Shown here: positions 16,606 to 25,656 of the stretch, one piece after another
Layout: each line of letters begins with the position of its first letter
Numbering within the stretch: the stretch's first letter is position 1
Source of the DNA: Pelagihabitans sp965238025
GTDB lineage: Bacteria > Bacteroidota > Bacteroidia > Flavobacteriales > Flavobacteriaceae
Reading direction: 5' to 3'
NCBI GenBank assembly: GCA_965238025.1
Contig: OZ250162.1
Span: forward strand, 2,728,001 to 2,792,000
DNA: 64,000 nucleotides
Notes under the pieces: generated by a model
What the model was told of the DNA's origin: nothing
What the model saw: the letters and a program-made list of their open reading frames with translations, nothing else
The model's database searches: none
Made by a program: the position numbers and the translations under genes

Positions 16606-17358
16606 ATGGACTTGAAAGGAAAAATTGCCATCGTAACTGGAGGCACAAGAGATATCGGAAGGGCAATAAGTATAAAATTGGCAAAAGAAGGTGCAAGAGT
16701 GGTAGCCAATTACTTCAATAATGAAGACAATGCCAAAGAAACTTTGGCAGCAATTGAAGCTATTGGAGGAACAGGAATTATCGTCAAAGGTGATATGACA
16801 AAGAAAGCAGATGTTGACAACTTGATTAAAGAAACAACGGTTGCCTTTGGAGATTCCATCGATATTGTAGTTAATAATGCCGGAGGTTTGGTCGCTAGAA
16901 AAACCATAGCTGAAATGGATGAGGCTTTTTTTAACAAGGTCATGTTTTTGAATTTAAACTCCACATTTTTGGTGTCACAGGCAGCTTTGCCGCATATGGG
17001 TTCTGGTGCTTCTATTGTAAATATTGCTTCGCAAGCTGGTAGAGATGGCGGCGGCGGCGGCTCTTTGGCCTATGCAACCTCAAAGGGAGCTGTCATGACT
17101 TTTACCCGAGGTTTGGCTAAAGAAGTAGGCCCAAAGGGCATTCGGGTGAATTCTTTATGCCCAGGCATGATTGCCACCAAATTTCATGATGACTTCACCA
17201 AAGATGAAGTGCGTACAAAAGTGGAGGGAATGACACCCTTGCGCAGGCAAGGTTCAGCTGAGGAAATTGCCAATACCGTGGCTTGCTTGGCCTCATCGGA
17301 AACATCCTTTATAACCGGAGCAAATGTAGATATTAATGGGGGACTGGCCTTTTCTTAA
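16606..17358 (+). CDS. SDR oxidoreductase, probable DEH reductase
   Basis: The 250-residue short-chain dehydrogenase has the NNAG motif (about 90-93) and the catalytic triad Ser142-Tyr156-Lys160. Its cofactor loop reads TGGTRDIG, so the middle glycine of the usual GxxxGxG is Asp16, which is unusual. In alginate clusters such SDRs reduce DEH to 2-keto-3-deoxygluconate. It starts 6 bp after kdgF stops, so it is in the same operon. A second SDR follows at 24814; they may differ in NADH/NADPH preference. Confidence 0.88.
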   Translation: MDLKGKIAIVTGGTRDIGRAISIKLAKEGARVVANYFNNEDNAKETLAAIEAIGGTGIIVKGDMTKKADVDNLIKETTVAFGDSIDIVVNNAGGLVARKTIAEMDEAFFNKVMFLNLNSTFLVSQAALPHMGSGASIVNIASQAGRDGGGGGSLAYATSKGAVMTFTRGLAKEVGPKGIRVNSLCPGMIATKFHDDFTKDEVRTKVEGMTPLRRQGSAEEIANTVACLASSETSFITGANVDINGGLAFS

Positions 17359-17475
17359 ACTAGTTCTGAGAATTTGGTTTAGGTAATAAGTCGTTACACC
17401 TTAGACGTTTAGCAATTTATAAAAGTAAAAATCATAAAATTTCAGAATTCATTTTTATTTAACAAACTAATAACA

Positions 17476-17505
17476 TATATTTGGTAAACCAAATTGGTTA
17501 ACCAG
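17476..17505 (+). promoter_or_regulatory. susC promoter -7 box and AusR-type operator, site 2
   Basis: A perfect -7 box TATATTTG (17476-17483) overlaps the operator TTGGTAAACCAA (17481-17492) plus TTGGTTAACCAG (17494-17505). A third degenerate half (TGGAAAACCAA) follows directly. The -33 region is T-rich but lacks a clear TTTG. The geometry is identical to site 1. The leader from here to the susC start is about 325 bp and carries one strong hairpin. Confidence 0.78.
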
Positions 17506-17598
17506 TATGGAAAACCAATTTTACAACTTAAGTAACTATACTTTATACTAACCAAAGACAAAACACGAAATGAAACTATAGAAACGATTAAGAAAGAA

Positions 17599-17626
17599 AA
17601 AAGGACGGGTGCACGCCCATCCTTTT
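17599..17626 (+). terminator. Hairpin in the susC leader (terminator or attenuator)
   Basis: Stem AAAAGGA-GGG with CCC-TCCTTTT (one C-A mismatch) and a hexanucleotide loop. The 3' strand ends in TTTT. It lies downstream of the operator-bearing promoter and upstream of susC, so it could attenuate transcription rather than simply end it. Confidence 0.5.
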
Positions 17627-17830
17627 AAATCAAATTACTTCATTTTGAAGGGAAGTAAAACGTAAAACATGCACATAATTACTATATACACGCTCCATAC
17701 AAACATAGGCAAATTCATTGACTTTTTTGAAAGCGTGTATTGGTAAGTGAGAAGAAGAAGTGTGGTTCAGATATCACATGTATTCCATCGGAAAAACCCG
17801 ATAGACATTACTAACTTAATTTTATCAGAA

Positions 17831-20800
17831 ATGAATTTAAAAACGAAGCTTACCCTAATGGCAATATTGTTGGTCAATATTGGATTAGTGGCACAGGACA
17901 GTTATACGTTGACCGGAACGGTAACTGACGGAGTAGGTCAACCGGTACCAGCGGCTAATGTAATTATTCAAAATACCACCAATGGTACCTCTACCGATTT
18001 TGATGGAAACTATGCTATTGACGTTTCCAACGGCGATGTACTTGAATTTTCTTCTTTGGGATTTGCGTCCCAGGCAATAACCATCAATGGTCAGCAGGCT
18101 CTGAATGTAACCCTGGTAGAGGATTCCGCCCAACTCGAGGAAGTAGTGGTAGTCGGATATGGTACCCGAAAGAAAATACATAACACCGGTGCAATAGCGC
18201 AAGTTAAAGGTAATGATGTAGCGGCTATTCAATCTACACGTGTTGATGAAGCGCTGGCCGGTAAATTATCCGGGGTTTTGATTCAAAACCAAAATCCAGA
18301 ACCCGGCGCAGCCCCGAAAATTCAGGTCAGGGCCGCTTCTTCTGTTTCAGGGGATTCAGGGCCTTTGATTATAGTGGATGGTTATCAAATTTCGGGGAAT
18401 TTAGCCACAATAAACCCTAATGACATTGAGAGTATTGATGTGTTAAAGGACGCCGCTTCAGCTTCTATTTATGGCGCTAATGGTGCCAACGGGGTTATTT
18501 TGGTGACTACCAAGAAAGGAAAATCTGGCAAACCTCAATTCAGTTATAATACCTTCTTTAGCTTTTCAAATAAATATCGTGATAACATCTTAAAGTCAGG
18601 TCCGGAATGGGCTGCCTTTTCAAGACAGGAAATCGCAGCAGGTAATTGGGACCTTTCTCAAGTAGATCCGGCTTTTGTGGAGTATCGCTTGAATGCTTAT
18701 GAAAACTCACCGGGCGCTATAAGTCCGGAAGACTGGTTGTTTAGAACTGGTAGTTCGATGAGCCATGATTTTAGTATGAGAGGTGGCTCCGATAATACCA
18801 AGTATTTTGCCTCAGTTGGTTATCAGGATACCGAAGGCGTGGCAATTACCCAAGGTTTTCAAAGAGTGAATGCCCGTTTAAATCTTGATGTGCAAGCAAG
18901 TGAAAAGTTCAGTACGGGTTTAAGCTTTAACGGTTTTGCTTCCAGAAGGGATATTTTGGCCCATGATATGAGGGATCTTTTAAGGGCATATGGTGTACAC
19001 CCTGTATATCATACCACTGAGTCTATTGCATTTGTTCGACAATTAGATCAAGAGGCCCAGGCACTAGGACTTGCTGCATTTGACAATGGATATAGGGGAG
19101 GTGTTGGTCCCACAAGTATATCGGATTTGGTACCTGGAGATAGGGTAGACGATTGGCATTACGGAAGGGCGAACAATGGTATTGGAGGCTCCGGAGACGC
19201 AGGCCCTGCTCAAAAACTTGACAATGCGGACCAATGGCAAAAAACTTATTTTGCCAACCTAACATCGTATTTGCAATATGAAATTGTTGACGGTTTGAAT
19301 ATAAGAACTTTTTTAGGTGGGGATTTTAATCAAACTCAAGATTATTATTATCAAGGTTTGGCCTCAGATTCCAGAGCGCGTACGAATCAGACGGATTTGG
19401 ACGAAAGAAATGTAACCGCTACGTCCCTTCTAAGTACAACAACATTAAATTATAATAGAACAATTAATAAGCATGATGTTGATGCAGTTGTTGGATATGA
19501 ATTTTTAAACAATTATATCAATGGTACTTCTTTAACGGGAACTAATGTGCCTTTTAGTGACATTGTTAATTACAACTTACTGGACCCAGCGGATATTACC
19601 ACAAGGGAAATAGATGTTACCAGAACAAGAAAAAGTGTTTTTGGTAGGGTACAATATGCCTATGATAATCGTTATCTGGCATCGGCATCCATAAGGAGAG
19701 ACGGCGATTCTCGTTTTGGCGCCAATGAACAATTCGGAACCTTTCCAGGGATGTCTTTAGGGTGGAATGTACACAACGAAGGTTTTTGGAAATCCGAAGC
19801 AGTAAGTCTATTTAAGTTAAGATTTAGTACAGGGTCTTTGGGAACCAGCTCGTATTTAAACGATTATGATGCACAAAGCCTTTTAAACCCTATAGCAACC
19901 ATCTTTGGAACAGGGTTCGCAATTTCGTCAAATACAGAAAACCCGGACTTAACCTGGCAAACCAATACAGAGACGAATTATGGTATAGATTTAGGTTTTC
20001 TAAATAACCGTTTTAGTTTAAGTGTAGACTATTATAATTCTGATATTGAAGACATGATTTTTGGAGCATCTATAGATGTAGCTTCTATAGGGCAATCATC
20101 CTACATAATTAATGGGGGCGATATGGCCAGTTCGGGATTGGAGTTTGTACTTTCCGCAGGAATTGTTCGAAATCAAAATTTCACTTGGAATGTCAATGCC
20201 AACCTTTCCACGGTGGAAACTGAAATTACGGATTTGAACGGATTGGAGGAATTACCTCAGGTACAATACGGACAAAGTGGTAGAGGCCCTGTGTTCCGAA
20301 ATTATATAGGCGGCGAATTAGGAGAGATGTGGGGATTGGAAACCATTGGTGAAGTGGAAATGCAATATTTGGAAGATCCAACAAGACACCCTAACAATAG
20401 GTCTGGTGAATCTTATGTGGTCGATCAGAATAGTGATGGAGTTATTAATAGTGACGACTATGTAAAAATAGGACAAGCAACTCCGGATTTTTATTGGGGA
20501 CTAAATAGCAGCATGAATTATAAGAATTTAGACTTGTCTATGCAGTGGCAAGGTTCTCATGGTGCAGAAGTATATAATATCGATCCGTTGTACTATGAAT
20601 CGCAATGGTCTGGAAGATTAGTAGATAGTTTTGATGTCAATGATGATGGTATAGCCGATCACAATGGAGAGTTTTACATTGGGAATAGAAGGCAAACAGA
20701 CCATGGTATTCAAGACGCATCCTATATCGCCTTAAGAAACTTGACTTTAGGGTATACGCTTAATCCGAAATGGGTTGAAAAGGTAGGTATAAACTCATTG

Positions 20801-20980
20801 CGATTGTATACCGCGGCAACCAATTTATTATATATCATGGGAGATGATTATACTTCTTATAACCCAGAAGGTATTGAGAAAACCAATACAGGTTATTTAG
20901 GACCAATTACAGATGGTGTTCAAGTTGGAGCCAGCCCAATTGTGAGGAGTTTTACTTTTGGTCTAAATGTTAACTTTTAA
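17831..20980 (+). CDS. susC: SusC-like TonB-dependent outer membrane transporter
   Basis: The 1049-residue outer membrane receptor imports oligosaccharides, here probably oligo-alginate, using TonB energy with its SusD partner. It has a signal peptide (to about residue 23, VAQ), a carboxypeptidase-regulatory-like domain (about 26-105, TLTGTVTDG), a SusC signature VVVGYGTRKK, a plug domain (about 115-220) and a long beta-barrel ending in aromatic FGLNVNF. The ATG at 17831 is chosen because it starts the signal peptide; an upstream GTG-initiated extension of 28 residues is unlikely. Confidence 0.95.
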   Translation: MNLKTKLTLMAILLVNIGLVAQDSYTLTGTVTDGVGQPVPAANVIIQNTTNGTSTDFDGNYAIDVSNGDVLEFSSLGFASQAITINGQQALNVTLVEDSAQLEEVVVVGYGTRKKIHNTGAIAQVKGNDVAAIQSTRVDEALAGKLSGVLIQNQNPEPGAAPKIQVRAASSVSGDSGPLIIVDGYQISGNLATINPNDIESIDVLKDAASASIYGANGANGVILVTTKKGKSGKPQFSYNTFFSFSNKYRDNILKSGPEWAAFSRQEIAAGNWDLSQVDPAFVEYRLNAYENSPGAISPEDWLFRTGSSMSHDFSMRGGSDNTKYFASVGYQDTEGVAITQGFQRVNARLNLDVQASEKFSTGLSFNGFASRRDILAHDMRDLLRAYGVHPVYHTTESIAFVRQLDQEAQALGLAAFDNGYRGGVGPTSISDLVPGDRVDDWHYGRANNGIGGSGDAGPAQKLDNADQWQKTYFANLTSYLQYEIVDGLNIRTFLGGDFNQTQDYYYQGLASDSRARTNQTDLDERNVTATSLLSTTTLNYNRTINKHDVDAVVGYEFLNNYINGTSLTGTNVPFSDIVNYNLLDPADITTREIDVTRTRKSVFGRVQYAYDNRYLASASIRRDGDSRFGANEQFGTFPGMSLGWNVHNEGFWKSEAVSLFKLRFSTGSLGTSSYLNDYDAQSLLNPIATIFGTGFAISSNTENPDLTWQTNTETNYGIDLGFLNNRFSLSVDYYNSDIEDMIFGASIDVASIGQSSYIINGGDMASSGLEFVLSAGIVRNQNFTWNVNANLSTVETEITDLNGLEELPQVQYGQSGRGPVFRNYIGGELGEMWGLETIGEVEMQYLEDPTRHPNNRSGESYVVDQNSDGVINSDDYVKIGQATPDFYWGLNSSMNYKNLDLSMQWQGSHGAEVYNIDPLYYESQWSGRLVDSFDVNDDGIADHNGEFYIGNRRQTDHGIQDASYIALRNLTLGYTLNPKWVEKVGINSLRLYTAATNLLYIMGDDYTSYNPEGIEKTNTGYLGPITDGVQVGASPIVRSFTFGLNVNF

Positions 20981-20990
20981 AAAAAGCAAA

Positions 20991-22280
20991 ATGAAAAAAA
21001 TATTTTTATTATTGACAATAGTGTCATTAGCTATGGGATGTGAAGATTTAGAACAATTACCATCTAACGTTGCCAATTCAGATTCTTTAACAGATTTTGA
21101 TGGTGTCTTGAACGCAGCCTATTACTATCAGCTCGGTTCTGTGACACCAATGGCGGTGATGGGAGACTTTAGGGCGGACAATGCCTTGATGCAAGAAGAA
21201 CCATATCCATCGTTTGATAGATATAATAGTGATTTATTAGATATGGAAGATCAGTTTTTTGAACCTTTTTATATCGCTTTGTACAGATCTATATTAAGTG
21301 CCAATAATGTTATTATAAATTCTCAAAACACTACCGATGTTGGCGAGGCAAAATTTTTAAGAGCCCTGTCTTACTTTAAGTTGGTCAAGGTCTTTGGAGA
21401 TGTAACGGTAAATTTAACCGCTGGAGACCTTAATTTGGACTCAGCAAGACAACCCGCCGCAGATGTGTATAATAGCATTATCATTCCAGATCTACAAGAT
21501 GCCATATCCGCATTGGATAATTCAGGTATAGCTACAGGTAGGGCTACCCAAATAGCCGCTCAGGCCCTGTTGGGTAAAGTATATATGCAACGAGGTGATT
21601 TTGGCAACGCCGAATCATTTTTAGGAGCTGTTGTAAACGGAGCCGCTGGTGCCGGGGTTGATTTACAGGCCAACTTTGCCGATATTTTCGGTAGTGAAAA
21701 CAATTTGAACCCAGAAATTATTTTTGCAACACAATTGTCGGCTTCTGTTCCTGATGAATACGGATTTACTGAATTTACAGGATGGTTTATTGGAAACGAT
21801 TCCAAAGCCTTTGAACCTTTAGATCCGGATTTAATCGCAGCTTTTGATGCAAGTCCTGGAGACTTAAGAAGAGCATTGACAATTGATGAAGACAACCTTA
21901 GAGGGATTAAGTATGGCTCGGAAAACCCTGACCAAGATTATATAGAAATACGTTTAGGTGATATTATTTTGCTATATGCCGAAGCATTAAATGAAAATGG
22001 TAATACCGCCGCCGCCTTATCGGAGTTAAATAAGATCAGGACCAGGGCAGGTTTGGCTGATTCAAGTGCGGTAACGCAAGCTGAAGTAAGACAGGCCATT
22101 CAGGACGAAAGAAGATTGGAGCTGGCTTTTGAAGGACACAGATGGTTCGATTTGGTGAGAACAGGAACTGTAGATTCAGAAATGGGGGAAACAATAAATT
22201 CTGATTATCATTTGTTCCCGATTCCAGTCTCAGAAGTTTTAGCTAGCGATGGAGTAATTACTCAAAATGCTGGATACTAA
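20991..22280 (+). CDS. susD: SusD-like surface glycan-binding lipoprotein
   Basis: A 429-residue RagB/SusD family lipoprotein (lipobox SLAMGC, Cys17) that caps the SusC channel and binds oligosaccharide. The C-terminal signature RRLELAFEGHRWFDLVRTG is clear, with TPR-like helices before it (YAEALNENGN). It is slightly shorter than many SusD proteins (450-600 residues), which is common for alginate-type pairs. The ATG at 20991 begins the signal peptide; it follows susC by 10 bp. Confidence 0.94.
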   Translation: MKKIFLLLTIVSLAMGCEDLEQLPSNVANSDSLTDFDGVLNAAYYYQLGSVTPMAVMGDFRADNALMQEEPYPSFDRYNSDLLDMEDQFFEPFYIALYRSILSANNVIINSQNTTDVGEAKFLRALSYFKLVKVFGDVTVNLTAGDLNLDSARQPAADVYNSIIIPDLQDAISALDNSGIATGRATQIAAQALLGKVYMQRGDFGNAESFLGAVVNGAAGAGVDLQANFADIFGSENNLNPEIIFATQLSASVPDEYGFTEFTGWFIGNDSKAFEPLDPDLIAAFDASPGDLRRALTIDEDNLRGIKYGSENPDQDYIEIRLGDIILLYAEALNENGNTAAALSELNKIRTRAGLADSSAVTQAEVRQAIQDERRLELAFEGHRWFDLVRTGTVDSEMGETINSDYHLFPIPVSEVLASDGVITQNAGY

Positions 22281-22297
22281 TTTACATTTCCCATAGC

Positions 22298-22394
22298 ATG
22301 CTGAAGACCACACAGTGGTCAAGCATTATAAAATCTATAAGTGACTGGATAGATATTTAGAGTATGCCAAAAGTTAGATTTTGCCTTTGGCATA
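22298..22394 (+). terminator. Hairpins after susD
   Basis: Two strong inverted repeats lie just past susD: ATGCT-GACCAC/GTGGTC-AGCAT (22298-22326) and a perfect 9-bp repeat TATGCCAAA (22363-22371)/TTTGGCATA (22386-22394). A third small one, GACCT/AGGTC, follows near 22435. None has a good U-tract, so they may protect the 3' end of the susCD mRNA rather than terminate it. Confidence 0.45.
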
Positions 22395-22536
22395 TACTAT
22401 GAGTTGTTTTGAGTTAGTTTAGTATGGTTTTGCTGACCTTTGGTTAGGTCGGCAAGACTGCTAACTTAATGGTTAAACCGTGATACTTTTAGGGTAAACT
22501 ACTTAAGAAGTTTTTTTCTGGTTGAAGTTAATTTCA

Positions 22537-22566
22537 TAATTTTAACAAACCAATCTGGTTAACCAA
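22537..22566 (+). promoter_or_regulatory. ausR promoter -7 box and operator, site 3
   Basis: A -7-like box TAATTTTA (22537-22544) overlaps a double box whose left half is degenerate (TTAACAAACCAA, 22542-22553) and whose right half CTGGTTAACCAA (22555-22566) is identical to site 1. It is 25 bp upstream of the regulator gene, which implies autoregulation. Confidence 0.78.
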
Positions 22567-22591
22567 TTTTGAGCAAAAGTTATAATCGCCT

Positions 22592-23293
22592 ATGAAAATA
22601 GAAGTCCTCACAAGAACCGAAAACCAAAATATACAGAACTCGATAATTGCGAAAATTCGCGACCTGATGAATTTTAAAAACTTGGAACCAGGTGATAAGC
22701 TTCCGTCAGAACGGATGCTTTCCGAAAAGTTCGAGGTTAGTAGAAGTAATGTTCGCGAAGCGATCCAAAAACTGGAGTTTTACGGCATATTAAAATCAAA
22801 GCCCCAGAGTGGCACCTTCGTGGCCGAGATCGGTCAAGTAGCAATGAACGGCATGATGGAGGATATTTTAAGGTTGGAAGACCCGGATTTCAAATCTTTG
22901 GTCGAAACTAGGATTTTGTTGGAGCTAAAAACGGTACGGCTTGCGGCCCAACGAAGGACTAAAGATGATTTAATTCAATTGAGGATGGCCTTAGACGCTT
23001 ATAGTGAGAAGGTGAACAACGGAGAAGATGCCGTACAAGAAGATTTGCTCTTTCACCTGGCAATTGCAAAAGCTAGCGGTAATAGTACGATGAATACGTT
23101 TATGTTAATCATTACGCCCGAGATTATTACCAATTTTGAAAAATACCATGTTTGCGATAAGGATTTGGCGTTTAGGGGAATTCAGGAACATCAAGATATT
23201 TTCGAGGCCATCAAGGCGCAAAATCCGCAGTTGGCAAAAGAAAAAATGAAGGTACATTTTAAAACCTTGTACCAATACTGCTATAACATATAA
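22592..23293 (+). CDS. ausR: GntR/FadR-family transcriptional regulator (AusR-like)
   Basis: The 233-residue regulator has an N-terminal winged helix (about 15-78; GDKLPSERMLSEKF, SRSNVREAIQKLE, SGTFVAE) and a C-terminal FCD ligand-binding domain (about 90-225). In Zobellia galactanivorans a GntR repressor named AusR controls alginate catabolism; gene content and context match that role, and the symbol is assigned by analogy. Three copies of a double palindrome sit at the promoters of the PL7 operon, susCD and this gene. The effector is probably an alginate-derived keto-acid. Confidence 0.87.
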   Translation: MKIEVLTRTENQNIQNSIIAKIRDLMNFKNLEPGDKLPSERMLSEKFEVSRSNVREAIQKLEFYGILKSKPQSGTFVAEIGQVAMNGMMEDILRLEDPDFKSLVETRILLELKTVRLAAQRRTKDDLIQLRMALDAYSEKVNNGEDAVQEDLLFHLAIAKASGNSTMNTFMLIITPEIITNFEKYHVCDKDLAFRGIQEHQDIFEAIKAQNPQLAKEKMKVHFKTLYQYCYNI

Positions 23294-23307
23294 CACAGGA
23301 GAAGACG

Positions 23308-23337
23308 GAAAGATAAAATTGCACGCTTTTATCTTTC
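23308..23337 (+). terminator. Probable terminator after the regulator gene
   Basis: Perfect 11-bp stem GAAAGATAAAA/TTTTATCTTTC with an 8-nt loop, 15 bp past the stop. The stem is AT-rich and the trailing U-tract is short. Confidence 0.55.
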
Positions 23338-23449
23338 TTAAAATATATGAAGGGAACTAATACTTAAAATTTGACTATACAAATTCCGTTGTAATTGAAC
23401 CGCTGTGGTAATTACTTCCAGAAATTTCTAGATAGATTATAAGTATAAA

Positions 23450-23504
23450 CAAGCGTATCGCTTGCTTACCTTCTATTGTCAATTTGAGACAAAAAATATC
23501 TTTT
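23450..23504 (+). promoter_or_regulatory. Promoter region of the MFS-SDR-kdgK-kdgA operon
   Basis: TTG (23476-23478), an 18-bp gap and TATCTTTT (23497-23504) form a near-consensus promoter 20 bp before the gene. Just upstream is a perfect inverted repeat CAAGCG-TAT-CGCTTG (23450-23464). The AusR-type double box is absent, so this operon may be controlled differently. Confidence 0.45.
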
Positions 23505-23523
23505 ACAACCAAACAAAAAAATT

Positions 23524-24786
23524 ATGAAAGTCAAGGGATTAAGATGGTGGATAGTTGGCCTTGTCTGTTTGGCAACAATTATCAATTACATAGATAGATC
23601 GGCATTGGGAATCATGTGGCCCGAGATGAGTAAGGATTTGGGCTTGACAGAAACCGACTATGCCTGGGTAATCAATATATTTACCATCACCTATGCTGCA
23701 GGTAAATTTATTTCAGGAAAAGTCTATGATAAGGTAGGGACTAAAATTGGATTTGTACTCTCCATTTTCTTTTGGTCCTTGGCATCCGTTCTGCATTTCT
23801 TTGCAAAAGGGGCAACATCACTGGGCATATTTAGAGGACTTTTAGGAGTTGCAGAAGCTGGTAATTGGCCTGGGGCGGTAAAGAACAACGCAGAATGGTT
23901 TCCCATTCAAGAACGAGCGATGGCCCAAGGTATTTTTAATGCAGGGGCCGGAATAGGCTCTATCGTGGCAGCTCCCACTGTTGCAGAACTCTTCGGGGCA
24001 TATGGCTGGAAAGTGACTTTTGTGATTATCGGAGTAATCGGGTTTCTATGGATTATCCCTTGGCTGATCATGAACAAGAAAAAACCCAAACTACACCCAT
24101 GGATTACCGAAGAAGAAAAATCACATATCATTGAAGGTAGGCTCGAGGGTCGAAAAGATGCAGATTTGACCAAGGGCCTAAGTGTTCGGGAGATATTATC
24201 GAAAAAGGAATCTTGGGGGGTAATTGCGGCCCGTTTTTTTATAGAGCCAATTTGGTGGTTGTTTGTTTTTTGGATGCCCATCTACTTGTTTAAGGAATTC
24301 GATTTCGATGTAAAACAGATCGGTTATTATGCCTGGTTCCCATATGTCGGGGCCATGATAGGCAGTTTATCCGGGGGGTGGTATGCGCAGAAGCTTTTAA
24401 AAACTAATAGCTTGGATTTTAGTAGAAAACGAACCATTGCACTCGGTGCCGCCATTATTGTAATTTCAATTTTAGGTGCTATTTTCTTTGCGAATACCCC
24501 ATTAAAATTTGTTTGCTTTGTTTTTGTTGTACTGTTCGGTTTTCAATTTTCCATCAGTAATATCCAAACAATACCAAGCGATCTTCTAAGTGGTAAATCC
24601 GTAGGTACACTTGCAGGTTTAGGAGGAAGTATTGGTGCTGTATCGGTAATCATAATGAACTGGTTGATACCAATTATTACGACCGAGTCTTATACGCCCG
24701 CATTTATCATTTTAGCCGTTTTGGCGCCACTGGCGGTACTATCGATTTATACGTTGATCAAAGAAATAAAGCCTATAGACGCTTAA
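23524..24786 (+). CDS. MFS transporter, hexuronate/uronate type
   Basis: A 420-residue major facilitator protein with 12 predicted helices. The opening RWWIVGLVCLATIINYIDRSALG-type N terminus and RGLLGVAEAGNWPGAVK are hallmarks of the anion:cation symporter group that includes ExuT. As first gene of an operon with DEH reductase, KDG kinase and aldolase, it most likely carries unsaturated monouronates or short oligo-alginate from periplasm to cytoplasm. Confidence 0.9.
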   Translation: MKVKGLRWWIVGLVCLATIINYIDRSALGIMWPEMSKDLGLTETDYAWVINIFTITYAAGKFISGKVYDKVGTKIGFVLSIFFWSLASVLHFFAKGATSLGIFRGLLGVAEAGNWPGAVKNNAEWFPIQERAMAQGIFNAGAGIGSIVAAPTVAELFGAYGWKVTFVIIGVIGFLWIIPWLIMNKKKPKLHPWITEEEKSHIIEGRLEGRKDADLTKGLSVREILSKKESWGVIAARFFIEPIWWLFVFWMPIYLFKEFDFDVKQIGYYAWFPYVGAMIGSLSGGWYAQKLLKTNSLDFSRKRTIALGAAIIVISILGAIFFANTPLKFVCFVFVVLFGFQFSISNIQTIPSDLLSGKSVGTLAGLGGSIGAVSVIIMNWLIPIITTESYTPAFIILAVLAPLAVLSIYTLIKEIKPIDA

Positions 24787-24813
24787 AAATAAATAGATTA
24801 AAATTAATATAAC

Positions 24814-25575
24814 ATGAGTTTAAAAGGAAAAGTAGCGATAATCACAGGAGCAACAGGAGGTATTGGTTTTGAAGTAGCAAAGAGATTAGGTACAGATGGC
24901 TATACCGTTGTTTTAAACGGTATAGCAGATGATGAAGGAGCCAAACGCGTTGCAGAGCTAACTGCTCAGGGCATCGATGCCGAGTATCGTGGGTTCGATG
25001 TTACCAAAGAAGATGCAGTTGCCTCTAACATTAAGGCCATAGGAGAAAAGTATGGGAAAATAGACGTTCTGGTAAACAACGCAGGAGGTCTTGGTGGCAG
25101 ATCACGATTTGAGGACATGACCACAGATTTTTATCGCTTTGTAATGGCGCTAAACCTTGATTCTGTTTTCTTTGCTTCTAGGGCCGCTATACCCTTCCTT
25201 AAAAAAGGGGAGCATCCTTCTATAATTAACTATACCTCGAATGCAGGCTGGACGGCCGGTGGCCCCGGTGCGGGCATTTATGGAACCTCAAAAGCCGGAG
25301 TACATGCGATAACCAGAGCATTGGCAAAAGATTTGGCCGAATATGGAATCCGGGCAAATGCCGTATCACCAGGTACTATCGATACCGATTTTCATAAACA
25401 AATCAAGTCTACCAAACCAGAAGTTTTTGCTTCTTGGGCAAATAATATCATGTTAGGAAGATTAGGGCAGCCAGAAGACGTTGCAGGAGTGATTTCTTTC
25501 TTGGCAAGTAAAGATGCGGCATTCATTACTGCTGAAACAATTCAAATCGGGGGGGGACAGGCCCTTGGTATTTAG
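24814..25575 (+). CDS. SDR oxidoreductase, probable DEH reductase (second copy)
   Basis: The 253-residue classical SDR has the intact cofactor motif TGATGGIG, NNAG, and catalytic Ser142-Tyr156-Lys160 (GIYGTSKAG). Its predicted role is reduction of DEH to KDG with NAD(P)H, feeding the kinase directly downstream. It differs clearly in sequence from the SDR at 16606, including the intact middle glycine, so it is not a recent duplicate. KduD-like activity (5-keto-4-deoxyuronate pathway) is an alternative. Confidence 0.88.
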   Translation: MSLKGKVAIITGATGGIGFEVAKRLGTDGYTVVLNGIADDEGAKRVAELTAQGIDAEYRGFDVTKEDAVASNIKAIGEKYGKIDVLVNNAGGLGGRSRFEDMTTDFYRFVMALNLDSVFFASRAAIPFLKKGEHPSIINYTSNAGWTAGGPGAGIYGTSKAGVHAITRALAKDLAEYGIRANAVSPGTIDTDFHKQIKSTKPEVFASWANNIMLGRLGQPEDVAGVISFLASKDAAFITAETIQIGGGQALGI

Positions 25576-25656
25576 AACTTCAATTTAAAATAAAAAATTG
25601 AACATATTCCTTTTGACCTCGCTTTGGTTAAAGGGAATACCAATAAATAAATAGAA

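Noticed and set aside
23450..23464. Fourth AusR-type operator before the MFS gene
   Set aside because: The palindrome CAAGCG-TAT-CGCTTG does not share the TGGTTAACCA core, so it is not the same site.
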